Below are positions 7,414 to 16,117 of a stretch of 51,847 bases of DNA, piece by piece. The notes below the pieces were generated by a model. The model worked only from the letters and a program-made list of their open reading frames with translations, made no database searches and was not told where the DNA came from. Source of the stretch: JAWKRB01 sp041389885 (GTDB taxonomy: Bacteria; Myxococcota_A; Polyangia; Polyangiales; Ga0077539). The stretch lies in the NCBI GenBank assembly GCA_041389885.1, contig JAWKRB010000046.1, forward strand, positions 1 to 51,847, given 5' to 3'. Positions within the stretch are counted from its first letter, which is position 1, and each line of letters starts with the position of its first letter. The translations under genes were made by a program, and so were the position numbers.

Positions 7414-10332
7414 ATGTTGACGCTGATCGTGACAGAGAAGGGTGGCACTCCGAAGCGGATGGACTTCGACAAGGACGAAGTCACCGTAGGGCGCGTGCCG
7501 GGCAACGACATCGTCCTGCCCAAGGGCAACGTGTCGAAGCGGCACTCGAGGGTGGTCAAGCAGGACGGGCGGTTCTTCGTCGTCGACCTCAAGAGCACCA
7601 ACGGCACCTACCTCAACGGCCGTCGCATCACGACGCCGTCGGTGATCCGACCGGGCGACAAGATCTACATCGGCGACTTCGTGGTCGTGGTCGAGATGGA
7701 GGGCGCGGTCGGCGCCAGCGACGAGGCGGGGGATCACGCCGAAGAGCTCGCCGACGACGTCGCGCAGGACGACGGTCAGGGCGACGATTTCAACGCGCAA
7801 GACGACGCCGCGGCGGCCGCCTTCGGCCCTCCGGGCGGGCGTGGCGGTCCTCCCCGGGCGCCAGGGATGTCGGGTCGCATCGGCGGCCCCCCCGTGGCGG
7901 CCTCCAACGCGCCGCCGCTCGGCGGGCCCCGAGCGGGCGGCCCTCCCCTCGGCGGCCCTCCCCTCGGCGGCCCTCCCCTCGGCGGCCCTCCCCTCGGCGG
8001 CCCTCCCGGCGGGCGCTCCACCCTCGGCGGCGCGGGCGTTCCTCCTCCCCTTCGTGCGAGCCAGCCGGGCGGTCCTCCCCCTGGGATGGGCGGTCCTCCC
8101 CCTGGGATGGGCGGTCCTCCCCCTGGGATCCGCCCCAACTTTGGGCGCGAAGATGAGAACGCGCCGTCGCAACACGGCAGCCCGCCAGGCATGAACAACG
8201 GCCCCCTCGGTGGCCCTCCCGGTCTCCAGGGACCTCCCTCCATGGGTGGGCCTCTCTCCGGGCCGCCTTCCATGAGCGGTCCTCCGCCCGGGATGGGCGG
8301 CGGGCCCCTGGGCGGTCCTCCGTCCGGGATGGGTGGCCCGCCCGGAATGGGCGGCGGGCCCCTCGGCGGTCCTCCGCCCGGAATGGGTGGCCCGCCCGGA
8401 ATGGGTGGCCCGCCCGGAATGAGTGGCCCGCCCGGAATGAGTGGCCCACCCGGAATGAGTGGCCCGCCCGGGATGGGTGGCCCGCCTGGGATGGGTGGCC
8501 CGCCTGGGATGGGTGGCCCGCCTGGAATGGGTGGCCCGCCTGGGATGGGCAGTTCTCCCGGAATGGGCAGTTCTCCCGGAATGGGCAGTTCTCCCGGAAT
8601 GGGCGGCTCGCCGGGGATGCAGGGTCCCCCTCCGGGGATGCAGGGTCCCCCTCCAGGGATGCAGGGTCCCCCTCCGGGGATGCAGGGTCCCCCTCCGGGG
8701 ATGCAGGGTCCCCCTCCGGGAATGCAGGGCCCCCCTCCGGGGATGCAGGGCCCCCCTCCGGGGATGGGCGGTCCGCTCGCGGGACCGCCGTCGATGGGCG
8801 CGCCTCCGGGGATGCAAGGTCCTCCTGGGATGGGTGGCCCGCCGTCGATGGGCGCGCCTCCGGGGATGCAGGGTCCCCCGCCCTCGCTGGGTGGTCCGCT
8901 CGCGGGGCCGCCGTCGATGGGCGCGCCTCCGGGGATGCAGGGGCCTCCGCCCTCGCTGGGTGGTCCACTCGCGGGGCCGCCGTCGATGGGCGCGCCTCCG
9001 GGGATGCAGGGAGCTCCGCCCTCGCTGGGTGGTTCGCTCGCGGGCCCGCCGTCGATGGGGAGCTCGCCTGGCCATCAGGGGCCCCCGTCCGTGGCTCACC
9101 CTCCGCCCATGGGTGGAGGCTTCTCGGCGCCTGAGCCGCAGGCCGCCTTCGAGCCCGCCTCCCGCGAGGTCATGCCGCAGTTCGGCGACTCGCCGGAGTT
9201 CCCGACCGACACGCCCGTGCCCGCGCCTCGCGTGTCCATGGCCGAGGCGCGGCCGCCGGTGGAGGGGTACCAGGGGCTCCTGCTCCAGGTCGTCCGTGGG
9301 GCGCACCAGCGCACCGGCGACGTGCCCATGGGGGACGAGGTCGCTCGCGCGCGCCTGCGCCCCACCGTAGAGCAGGTCGCGCGCTCGCTCGGGCCGCTGC
9401 CTCCCTCGGTCAGCCCCGAGCAGCTCACCCGCGACGCCCTCGCCGAGATCGCGGGCTTTGGCGTGTTCGAGTCGCTCCTCGAAGACGCCACGGTCACCCG
9501 CGCGGTGCTCGACCCCAGCGGGCAGGTCTCGGTGGGGCGCGGCGGCGCGCCGGTCGCGGGGGGCCTGTGCTTCTCCAGCGCCGAGGCGGCGACGGGGTGC
9601 TTTCACAAGCTCCTCGCGGCGCACGGCGTGCAGCACGACGGCGGCGGGATCCTGCGCGCCAGCCTCTCCGACGGCACCCGCGTGACCGCCCTGTTCCCGC
9701 CCCTCGCGGCGGGGCTCACGGCGGTGATCGAGCGCGCGTCGAAGCAGCCGTCGACGCTGGTCGACCTGGCCGGGGCGGGCGCGCTCCAGCCGCAGCTCGC
9801 GCAGCACCTGGCGCAGGCCGTGGCCCAGGGGCGAAACATCGTGGTCTCCGGGCCCTGCCCGGCCGCGCGCGACGCGCTCCTGGGCGCGCTCGTGGCGGCG
9901 ACGCCTCCGGGCGACCGCGTCGCGACGGTGACCTCCGCGGGCGGCCTCGGCGCCGGTCGCGGCAACGCCGTCGCGCTCTGCGCCGACGGTCGCTGGGACG
10001 AGGTCGTCGCGGTGTCTCGCGCGCTCATGGCGCCGCGCAACGTGCTCGGCGAGGCCAACACGACGACGGCGCGGGCCTTCGTCGGCGCGCTCGTGAGCGG
10101 CTCCGACGGCAGCGTGCTCGGCGTCGACGCCCCGGCGGCGGCGCTCGCGGTCTCGCGGGTCGCGGGGCTCGTCTCGCACGACCACTGGCTCACCCGCGAC
10201 GAGGCCGTGCAGCGCCTGCACCTCGGGCGCGTGCTGGTGCTCGAGACCGGGCGCGACGCCAAGGGCGCGCCGCAGGTGCTCTCCCTCTCCGAGGTGCGCG
10301 CCGACGGCGGCCTGCAGCGCCTCGACGGCTGA
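7414..10332 (+). CDS. FHA-domain protein with Gly-Pro-Met repeat region and degenerate CpaF/VirB11-like ATPase domain
   Basis: Residues 1-90 form an FHA domain (GRVPGNDIVL, KRHSRV, STNGTYLNG), a phosphothreonine-binding module. An acidic linker (95-140) leads to about 430 residues of Gly/Pro/Met repeats. Residues about 615-972 follow the CpaF/VirB11 plan: FGVFESLLEDATVTRAV, then DGTRVTALFPPLA, then NIVVSG. However, the Walker A loop reads SGPCPAARDAL instead of GGTGSGKTT, and the usual DGSLTTVHA motif is DGSVLGVDA. It therefore seems unable to hydrolyse ATP and may act as a scaffold or regulator. A TTGACA sits at 7346, without a clear -10. Partner kinases and system are unknown. Confidence 0.85.
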   Translation: MLTLIVTEKGGTPKRMDFDKDEVTVGRVPGNDIVLPKGNVSKRHSRVVKQDGRFFVVDLKSTNGTYLNGRRITTPSVIRPGDKIYIGDFVVVVEMEGAVGASDEAGDHAEELADDVAQDDGQGDDFNAQDDAAAAAFGPPGGRGGPPRAPGMSGRIGGPPVAASNAPPLGGPRAGGPPLGGPPLGGPPLGGPPLGGPPGGRSTLGGAGVPPPLRASQPGGPPPGMGGPPPGMGGPPPGIRPNFGREDENAPSQHGSPPGMNNGPLGGPPGLQGPPSMGGPLSGPPSMSGPPPGMGGGPLGGPPSGMGGPPGMGGGPLGGPPPGMGGPPGMGGPPGMSGPPGMSGPPGMSGPPGMGGPPGMGGPPGMGGPPGMGGPPGMGSSPGMGSSPGMGSSPGMGGSPGMQGPPPGMQGPPPGMQGPPPGMQGPPPGMQGPPPGMQGPPPGMQGPPPGMGGPLAGPPSMGAPPGMQGPPGMGGPPSMGAPPGMQGPPPSLGGPLAGPPSMGAPPGMQGPPPSLGGPLAGPPSMGAPPGMQGAPPSLGGSLAGPPSMGSSPGHQGPPSVAHPPPMGGGFSAPEPQAAFEPASREVMPQFGDSPEFPTDTPVPAPRVSMAEARPPVEGYQGLLLQVVRGAHQRTGDVPMGDEVARARLRPTVEQVARSLGPLPPSVSPEQLTRDALAEIAGFGVFESLLEDATVTRAVLDPSGQVSVGRGGAPVAGGLCFSSAEAATGCFHKLLAAHGVQHDGGGILRASLSDGTRVTALFPPLAAGLTAVIERASKQPSTLVDLAGAGALQPQLAQHLAQAVAQGRNIVVSGPCPAARDALLGALVAATPPGDRVATVTSAGGLGAGRGNAVALCADGRWDEVVAVSRALMAPRNVLGEANTTTARAFVGALVSGSDGSVLGVDAPAAALAVSRVAGLVSHDHWLTRDEAVQRLHLGRVLVLETGRDAKGAPQVLSLSEVRADGGLQRLDG
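7920..9080 (+). repeat. Tandem coding repeats (GGPP, GPPGMGG, QGPPPGM blocks)
   Basis: Several in-frame tandem arrays lie head to tail inside the FHA gene. There are 15-base units encoding GGPPL near 7941-8005, 21-base units near 8070-8130, 18-base units encoding GGPPGM or SSPGMG near 8330-8605, seven 21-base units encoding QGPPPGM at 8620-8766, and longer mixed units to about 9060. All unit sizes are multiples of three, so copy-number changes would keep the frame. The encoded chain is low-complexity and presumably disordered. Confidence 0.9.
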
Positions 10333-10384
10333 AGCTTCTCACTCTCTGTTGCCGCTCTCGTAGGGAAGTGGCAACGTCCCTGCG

Positions 10385-10882
10385 ATGTTCAAGCGCCTGC
10401 TGATCGGTCTCTTGAAGGGCCTCGTCCTCGGCGGCGCGGTCGGGGCGGCGCTCACCTTCGGGCTGAAGGAGGTGGCGATCGTGGGCGTCGCGGCCTACGC
10501 GCTCTACGCGCTCCTCGGGGGCTTCGCGGGCGTCCTCGCCGGGCGCCCGTTCTGGGTGAAGGGCGCGTGGGTCGAGTCGCTGCTCAAGGGGCTCTTCGGC
10601 CTCGCGGTGGGCGCGGGGCTCTACGCGCTCGCGTCGAGGTTCCTGGCGTTCCCGGTGCCGAGCTTCGCGGGCGGCGGGCCGCTCGAGATCTTCAAGCAGC
10701 CGATGCTCATGGCGCCGGGCGTGGGCGCGATCTACGCCGCGCTCGTCGAGCTCGACAACACCGGCGAAGAAGAGCCCGAGCCCACGGGCGTGCGCATCCG
10801 CTCCATCGACGACATCAAGATCGACGAGGACGAAGAGGTCGAGGCCGCTTCGTCGAAGTCCTCATCGAAGCGTCGCGCCTGA
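10385..10882 (+). CDS. Small multi-pass membrane protein of unknown function
   Basis: A 165-residue protein with about four hydrophobic helices: residues 5-27, 29-51, 67-90 and around 106-122. A highly acidic and then Ser/Lys-rich cytoplasmic tail follows (IDEDEEVEAA near residue 145). Glycines are frequent in the helices. I do not recognise a family. It lies between the FHA gene and pilM on the same strand; a short GTTGCC/GGCAAC inverted repeat (10348-10375) precedes the start. It may be transcribed with the FHA gene, but no functional link is visible. Confidence 0.75.
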   Translation: MFKRLLIGLLKGLVLGGAVGAALTFGLKEVAIVGVAAYALYALLGGFAGVLAGRPFWVKGAWVESLLKGLFGLAVGAGLYALASRFLAFPVPSFAGGGPLEIFKQPMLMAPGVGAIYAALVELDNTGEEEPEPTGVRIRSIDDIKIDEDEEVEAASSKSSSKRRA

Positions 10883-10967
10883 GCGCCGCCGCACACGCAC
10901 CGACATCGGGAGCTCTGCGCGCGATGTGGATTTGTAGGCCGCAGTTGCCAGAACCACGCACTTCGTT

Positions 10968-10997
10968 TTGACCCCGCTGGCGCGATGATGTTTCAAT
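10968..10997 (+). promoter_or_regulatory. Candidate sigma-70-type promoter for pilMNOPQ
   Basis: TTGACC at 10968-10973 and TTCAAT at 10992-10997 are separated by 18 bases and sit about 50 bases before the pilM start, in a stretch that is less GC-rich than its surroundings. The matches are 5/6 and 4/6 to the housekeeping consensus. This is a pattern match only; no experimental support is visible. Confidence 0.4.
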
Positions 10998-11047
10998 CGT
11001 AGGAGACGAGGCGCGCGCGTCGCGCTCCTCGAGAGGGCATCGCTCCC

Positions 11048-12106
11048 ATGGCGGATGGCAACTACCTCGTCGGCGTAGATATCGGTTCGAGCGGGATCAA
11101 GCTGTGTCAACTGAAGGACGTGCGCGGCAAGCGCACGCTCATCAAGTTCGGCTATCACCCGCTCCCTCCGCAGACCATCGTCGACGGGCACGTGATGAAC
11201 AGCGCGGCGGTCGTCGAGGGGCTCAACACCCTGTTTCTGCGGCACAAGATCAAGCGTCGCGAGGTCTCGCTGGCGGTCTCGGGGCACGCGGTGATCATCA
11301 AGCGCATGGCGCTGCCGATGATGACCGCGGCGGAGCTCGAGGAGCAGATCGACTGGGAGGCCGAGCAGCAGATCCCCTACGACATCAAGGACGTGGAGAT
11401 CGACTACGAGGTGCTCCGCAAGCGCCCCGAGCAGGGGCAGATGGACGTGCTCCTCGTCGCGGCGAAGAAGGACGAGATCAACGACACCGCGCAGCTCGCC
11501 CGCGAGGCCAAGCTGCGCCCCATGGTGATCGACGTCGACGCCTTCACGGTGCAGAACACCTTCGAGGCGAACTACGGGCTCCCCCGCGAGGGCACCATCG
11601 CGCTGATCAACATCGGCGCGACGCTCACGACGATCAACATCCTGTCGCAGGGCATCCCCGCGTTCACCCGCAACATCATCAACGGCGGCAACGCGATCAC
11701 CGAGGAGATCCAGAAGCGCCTGGCGATCACCTTCGAGGAGGCCGAGCTGTACAAGACCGGCGTCTCGACCGACGGGCGCACGGTGGTGCCCAACGAGGTG
11801 CCGCAGATCGTGAAGCAGGTGGTCGAGGGCCTCGCGGGCGAGATCCTGCGCTCCCTGGACTTCTACCTCGCGACCAGCGGCGAGCGAGAGATCTCGCGGA
11901 TCTACATCGCCGGCGGCACCGCGAACATCCCCGAGGTGGGCGCGGCCATCGAGCGGCGCACCAAGGCCCCCGTCGAGCTGCTCGATCCCTTCAAAGACAT
12001 CGCCGTGGACCTCAAGGAGGTCAACGCAGACGAGCTGAACCTCCACCGCGCGCAGGTGTGCGTCGCCATCGGGCTGTCGCTGCGCAAGGACCGGGAGAAG
12101 GTGTGA
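11048..12106 (+). CDS. pilM: Type IV pilus assembly ATPase-fold protein PilM
   Basis: A 352-residue actin/FtsA-like protein. The phosphate-1 loop is VGVDIGSSGIKLCQL at the N-terminus, phosphate-2 is LINIGATLTTINIL, and the adenosine motif is IYIAGGTANIPEVG. PilM sits on the cytoplasmic face of the inner membrane and binds the N-terminal tail of PilN, linking the motor to the PilNOP alignment complex. Length and motif order match the family. It is the first gene of a tight pilMNOPQ run (4 bases to pilN). A candidate promoter and a 165-base leader precede it. Confidence 0.96.
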   Translation: MADGNYLVGVDIGSSGIKLCQLKDVRGKRTLIKFGYHPLPPQTIVDGHVMNSAAVVEGLNTLFLRHKIKRREVSLAVSGHAVIIKRMALPMMTAAELEEQIDWEAEQQIPYDIKDVEIDYEVLRKRPEQGQMDVLLVAAKKDEINDTAQLAREAKLRPMVIDVDAFTVQNTFEANYGLPREGTIALINIGATLTTINILSQGIPAFTRNIINGGNAITEEIQKRLAITFEEAELYKTGVSTDGRTVVPNEVPQIVKQVVEGLAGEILRSLDFYLATSGEREISRIYIAGGTANIPEVGAAIERRTKAPVELLDPFKDIAVDLKEVNADELNLHRAQVCVAIGLSLRKDREKV

Positions 12107-12110
12107 CGCC

Positions 12111-12773
12111 ATGTTGAAGATCAACCTGTTGCCGCAGGAGAAGGGGCGCCGCACCTCGTCGGCGGGGAGCATGGCGAGCATGCTCCTCGTGGCCGTGGTG
12201 GGCTCCCTGGTGCTGCTCCTGGGCGGACTGTTCTTGTTCCACGCGTCGCAGCAGAGCGAGCTCGACGAGCTCGTCGCCGGGAACAGCCGGATGCAGGCCG
12301 AGATCGACTCGATCAAGTCCCGCGTGTCGGACCACCAGCGCATCCTCGACGAGCTCGCGGAGATCCGGCGGCGCGAGGAGGCGATTCAGCAGCTCCAGGC
12401 CGCGCGCACGGGCCCCACGACGATGCTCGTGGAGGTCTCGCGCATCCTCTCTCCGGGCGGCGCGCCGACGGCCGACCCCACGGTGGTCGACTACCTCCGC
12501 CAGCACGACCGCTCGCGGCTCTGGAGCCCGACCTGGGACACGCACCGCGTGTGGCTCACGGCCTTCGAGGAAGAGAACCGCGCGGTGAAGATCTCGGGTG
12601 AGGCCCGCGACGCCGACGACGTGGGCGAGCTCATGCGCAGGCTGCTGCTCTCGCTGTACTTCCAGGACGTGCGCCTCGACCGCACCGAGGAGACGCGCAT
12701 GGCGGGCGCGCGGGCGGGCGCCACGGGCGTCGCGGTGCACCGCTTCATGATCACCGCGCGGGCGAGGTACTGA
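12111..12773 (+). CDS. pilN: Type IV pilus inner-membrane protein PilN
   Basis: A 220-residue bitopic protein beginning MLKINLLPQEKGRR, the short conserved cytoplasmic tail that docks onto PilM. One membrane helix follows (about residues 21-43), then a periplasmic coiled-coil (44-95) and a ferredoxin-like domain. It pairs with PilO to form the periplasmic alignment subcomplex that connects PilM to PilP and the PilQ secretin. Intergenic spacing is 4 bases after pilM and 2 before pilO, so co-translation is likely. Confidence 0.94.
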   Translation: MLKINLLPQEKGRRTSSAGSMASMLLVAVVGSLVLLLGGLFLFHASQQSELDELVAGNSRMQAEIDSIKSRVSDHQRILDELAEIRRREEAIQQLQAARTGPTTMLVEVSRILSPGGAPTADPTVVDYLRQHDRSRLWSPTWDTHRVWLTAFEEENRAVKISGEARDADDVGELMRRLLLSLYFQDVRLDRTEETRMAGARAGATGVAVHRFMITARARY

Positions 12774-12775
12774 CC

Positions 12776-13420
12776 ATGGCAGCCGCAAAGAAATCTCCGA
12801 AGGATCTCCTGGGCTCCATGGGGCCCAACGCGGTCCTGGTGATCATCTGGGTGCTGGGCGTGGTGGTCGTGCTCGCGGGCTACCTCTTCGGCTTCTACCA
12901 GCCCCTCGACGAGGAGCGCACCGCCGCGCAGGCGCGCAAGACGGCGCTCCAGCAGCAGCGCACCACGGAGGAGGCGAACCTCCGTCGGTACAACACCGAC
13001 CAGGCCGAGCTCGAGCGCGCCCGGCGCCGCGCGGAGACCATGCAGAACGTGCTCCCGAACGACCCGGACATCCCCGGGTTCATGCGGAGCGTGAACAACC
13101 TCGCCGAGGCGAGCGGTCTGCAGATTCAGCTCATTCAGCCCGTCGCCGAGCGCGCGGAGCAGTACTACGCCCGCATCCCCGTGCAGCTCAGCCTGTACGG
13201 CTCGTACCTCTCCCTCGCGAGGTTCTTCTACCAGGTCGCGCAGCTCCCGCGCGTGATCAACATGGAGAACATCAAGCTGGGGACGCCCTCGGAAGATCCC
13301 ACGACCCATGAGGTCCGGGTGACGGCGCGGGTGATGGCCACAACCTTCCGCGGTGTGGCGCGCCCTGCGGCCGCGCCTGCCGCGCCCGCTCGGCCCGGCG
13401 CCCCCGGGGCGCGGCCGTGA
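12776..13420 (+). CDS. pilO: Type IV pilus inner-membrane protein PilO
   Basis: A 214-residue bitopic protein: short cytoplasmic start, one membrane helix (about 19-41), a coiled-coil (44-85), then a PilO-type domain with the family stretch FMRSVNNLAEASGLQIQ and YLSLARFFYQVAQLPRVI. The C-terminus is Ala/Pro-rich. PilO heterodimerises with PilN in the periplasm and contacts PilP. Order and spacing in the pil cluster support the assignment beyond the modest sequence conservation typical of the family. Confidence 0.94.
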   Translation: MAAAKKSPKDLLGSMGPNAVLVIIWVLGVVVVLAGYLFGFYQPLDEERTAAQARKTALQQQRTTEEANLRRYNTDQAELERARRRAETMQNVLPNDPDIPGFMRSVNNLAEASGLQIQLIQPVAERAEQYYARIPVQLSLYGSYLSLARFFYQVAQLPRVINMENIKLGTPSEDPTTHEVRVTARVMATTFRGVARPAAAPAAPARPGAPGARP

Positions 13421-13440
13421 AGGGAGCGGAGAGGATCACC

Positions 13441-14349
13441 ATGCGCAGCAAGCACTTCGCAGCACCGCTCCTGGCGCTGGCGCTCTTCGCGCCGGCCTGT
13501 GAGGACGATCCCCCGCCGCGCGCCGCGGCCCCCGCGGCCCCCGCCGCGCGCCCCGCGGCGGCGCCGACGACGCCGAGCGCCCCTGGCCAGAACGCGGGAG
13601 GGGACGGCGGCGCGCCGCCCCTGTCGCTCCCGAACGGCGAGCAGGCCTTCGTCGAGAGCGGCACGGTGCGAGACCCCTTCAGGAGCTTCGTCGCCGACCT
13701 TCAGCCCACGACCATCGTGTCGCCCGAGTCGAACGAGCGGCTGGTGATCCTCCCGAACAACAGCATCGACGACCTGCGCCTCGTGGCGGTGGTGCTCGGC
13801 ACCGACAGCCCCTACGCGATGGTCACCGACCCCTCGGGCCGGGGGACCATCCTCCGCCGCGGCATGTACGTCGGCCGCCGCGAGATCGTGCGCAACAGCG
13901 ACGGGCAGGACTACTCCGTGCACTGGCGCGTGGCGCGCGTGCTCCAGGCCCGGCTGCGTCGCACCCCCGACGGGCAGCTCGACGAGCAGCCCGCCGAGCT
14001 GGTCTTCGAGCGCACCGACCCCTCGAACCGCAGCTCGCAGCTCACCGAGCGCTCCCTCGCGCTGGGCGCTCGCGGCAACGAGTCGCCGCCCACGAGCACC
14101 ACGGCGCTGCCCTCGTCGGTGGTGATCCCCGGCGTGGGCAGCTCGGCGCCCGCGTACCTCCCGAATTCGCTGGGCGGTCGGCCCCAGGCTGCGGCCCCTG
14201 AGCCGGCGCCCGCGCCGCCTGCCACCACGACCACCGTGGTGGTGCAGGCTCCTCCGGCGCCCTCGCAGCAGGTCCGCGAGATTCCTCCCTCCCAGACCCC
14301 GCCCGCGGTTCGGGTCACCGGCGGCGAGTCTCCGCTCAACCCGCGGTGA
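13441..14349 (+). CDS. pilP: Type IV pilus lipoprotein PilP
   Basis: Begins with a lipoprotein signal (residues 1-20, lipobox FAPAC). A long Ala/Pro linker follows, then the PilP beta-sandwich with the marker VRDPFRSF and the strand pair LRLVAVVLG and YAMVTDPSGRGTIL. ATG 13441 is preferred over a GTG at 13417 that overlaps pilO, because it gives the clean signal peptide and has a GGAGAGG upstream. PilP bridges PilN/PilO to PilQ. At 302 residues it is longer than the usual 170-180: an additional C-terminal region (from about 175) is Pro/Ala/Thr-rich and ends in a short segment of unknown role. Confidence 0.93.
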   Translation: MRSKHFAAPLLALALFAPACEDDPPPRAAAPAAPAARPAAAPTTPSAPGQNAGGDGGAPPLSLPNGEQAFVESGTVRDPFRSFVADLQPTTIVSPESNERLVILPNNSIDDLRLVAVVLGTDSPYAMVTDPSGRGTILRRGMYVGRREIVRNSDGQDYSVHWRVARVLQARLRRTPDGQLDEQPAELVFERTDPSNRSSQLTERSLALGARGNESPPTSTTALPSSVVIPGVGSSAPAYLPNSLGGRPQAAAPEPAPAPPATTTTVVVQAPPAPSQQVREIPPSQTPPAVRVTGGESPLNPR

Positions 14350-14487
14350 ACCATGCGACCCTCCCGACGACAGCGCGGTCAAGTCTCTCTGCGCGCGGGT
14401 CAGGCAGGTCGAAAACCGTTGCGCCAAATGCGGTGTTGCGAACACGCTTCCTCTACGCTTCTCGGTGAACCTTCGATGAGGTCCTGG

Positions 14488-16071
14488 ATGTACCGTCTCC
14501 AAAGCCCGCCTTCCCTGGGAGCGCGCGCCGCCTCTGGCCTTGCATTGCGCGTCGTGGGGCCGCTGCTCGCGGCTCTGCTCGTGTTTGCGCCGGGCCGCAG
14601 CGCGTGGGCCCAGCAAACCCCCGGCACGCCAGACGACCCCGCGCCCCGTCGCCCGGCGTCTCGCGTGATCGCCCGCGAAGAGCCCACGGTGCGCACAGAC
14701 GAGACCGGCGCCGCCGGCTTTCTGAGCACGATGCCGATGCAGATCGGGCCGAGCCGCGGGCAGTCGCAGCAGGTCGGGAGGCGCATCGACATCGACCTCC
14801 GCGACGCGGACATTCACAACGTGCTGCGCCTGCTCGCCGAGGTGGGCAACGTGAACATCGTCACCTCCGACGATGTCACGGGCAACGTCACCATCCGCAT
14901 GCACAACGTGCCGTGGGACCGGGCGCTCGACGTGATCCTCGCCGCGCGCTCCCTCGGCATGCAGCGCGACGGGAACATCATCCGCATCGCGCCGCAGACC
15001 GTGCTCGACAAGGAGCGCGAGCTCGCCATCGAGCGCCAGAAGGCCTCGGTGCAGCTCCAGCCCCTCGAGACCCGGCTGGTGCCCATCAGCTACGCCACGG
15101 GGATCGAGCTCGCGCCGCGGGCCCGGGAGCTCCTGTCGAGCCGCGGCACCCTGTCGGTCGACGACCGCACCAACGTGCTCATCGTGCGCGACGTGGCCAC
15201 GAACCTCGACCAGATCGAGCAGCTCGTGCGCTCCCTCGACACGCAGACCCCGCAGGTGCTCGTCGAGGCGCGCATCGTCGAGGCGACGAGCACGTTCTCT
15301 CGCGACGTGGGCATCCAGTGGGGCGGCGACCTCGCGTTCAACCAGGCCTCGGGCAACCCCACGGGGCTCTCGTTCCCGTCGAACATCGGCGTCGCCGGCG
15401 GCGCGTCTGACGCCAACGCCCCCCTGGCCGGCCTCGCGATCAACGGCCAGCGGCCGACGAACCCGAACTTCGCGGTGAACCTCCCCACCCCCGTCGGCAC
15501 CGGCGTCGGTGGCGGCCTGGGCTTCACCCTCGGGTCCGTCGCCCAGAACCTCAACATCAACGTGCGCCTCACCGCGGCCGAGAGCACCGGCGTGCTGCGC
15601 ATCGTGAGCTCGCCGCGCATCCTCACCCTCGACAACCGCGAGGCGCTCATCGCGCAGGGCACCCTCATCCCCTACTCCCAGGTGAGCGCGGCGGGCGTGC
15701 AGACGGCCTTTCAAGAGGCCAAGCTCCAGCTCCGGGTGCGCCCCCACGTGACGGCCGACGGATCGGTCTCGATGCACGTGCGCATCAACCGCGACGAGCC
15801 CGACTTCAACAACACCGGCGCCCGCGGCGACCCCACGATCCTCCGCCGCGAGGCCGAGACCGACCTGCTCATCCAGGACGGGCGCACCGCGGTCATCGGC
15901 GGGATCTACTCGCGCACCACGGGTCGCAACGTGGAGGGGCTGCCGCTCCTCGGAGACATCCCGATCCTCGGCGTGCTGTTCTCTCGCCGCCGCCAGAGCG
16001 ACCGGCGCTCGGAGCTGCTGATCTTCATCACGCCCCGCATCGTGAACCGGGCCGAGTCCATCGGCCGCTGA
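14488..16071 (+). CDS. pilQ: Type IV pilus secretin PilQ
   Basis: Outer-membrane secretin through which the pilus exits. A signal peptide (to about residue 46, ending AWAQQ) is followed by an STN-like domain (IDIDLRDADIHNVLRLLAEV), a secretin_N domain (LVPISYATG) and the secretin barrel (VLVEARIVEATSTFSRDVGI through ELLIFITPRIV). ATG 14488 is chosen because GAGG lies six bases upstream; 14476 and 14353 are also in frame. The mature part is only about 480 residues, without the N-terminal AMIN domains that bind peptidoglycan in many PilQ proteins. It follows pilP and leads into aroC. Confidence 0.92.
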   Translation: MYRLQSPPSLGARAASGLALRVVGPLLAALLVFAPGRSAWAQQTPGTPDDPAPRRPASRVIAREEPTVRTDETGAAGFLSTMPMQIGPSRGQSQQVGRRIDIDLRDADIHNVLRLLAEVGNVNIVTSDDVTGNVTIRMHNVPWDRALDVILAARSLGMQRDGNIIRIAPQTVLDKERELAIERQKASVQLQPLETRLVPISYATGIELAPRARELLSSRGTLSVDDRTNVLIVRDVATNLDQIEQLVRSLDTQTPQVLVEARIVEATSTFSRDVGIQWGGDLAFNQASGNPTGLSFPSNIGVAGGASDANAPLAGLAINGQRPTNPNFAVNLPTPVGTGVGGGLGFTLGSVAQNLNINVRLTAAESTGVLRIVSSPRILTLDNREALIAQGTLIPYSQVSAAGVQTAFQEAKLQLRVRPHVTADGSVSMHVRINRDEPDFNNTGARGDPTILRREAETDLLIQDGRTAVIGGIYSRTTGRNVEGLPLLGDIPILGVLFSRRRQSDRRSELLIFITPRIVNRAESIGR

Positions 16072-16117
16072 GCGCTTGCCCTCCGCCTGCGCGCGCCGCA
16101 GGCTCCCCCTCCTCTCC

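Noticed and set aside
7291..10221. 976-codon minus-strand open frame across the FHA gene
   Set aside because: It is Arg/His/Gly-rich low complexity from the repeat region; the plus frame has FHA and CpaF-like markers.
10348..10375. Inverted repeat GTTGCC/GGCAAC before the small membrane protein gene
   Set aside because: Six-base arms with a 16-base gap can occur by chance; too weak to call an operator.
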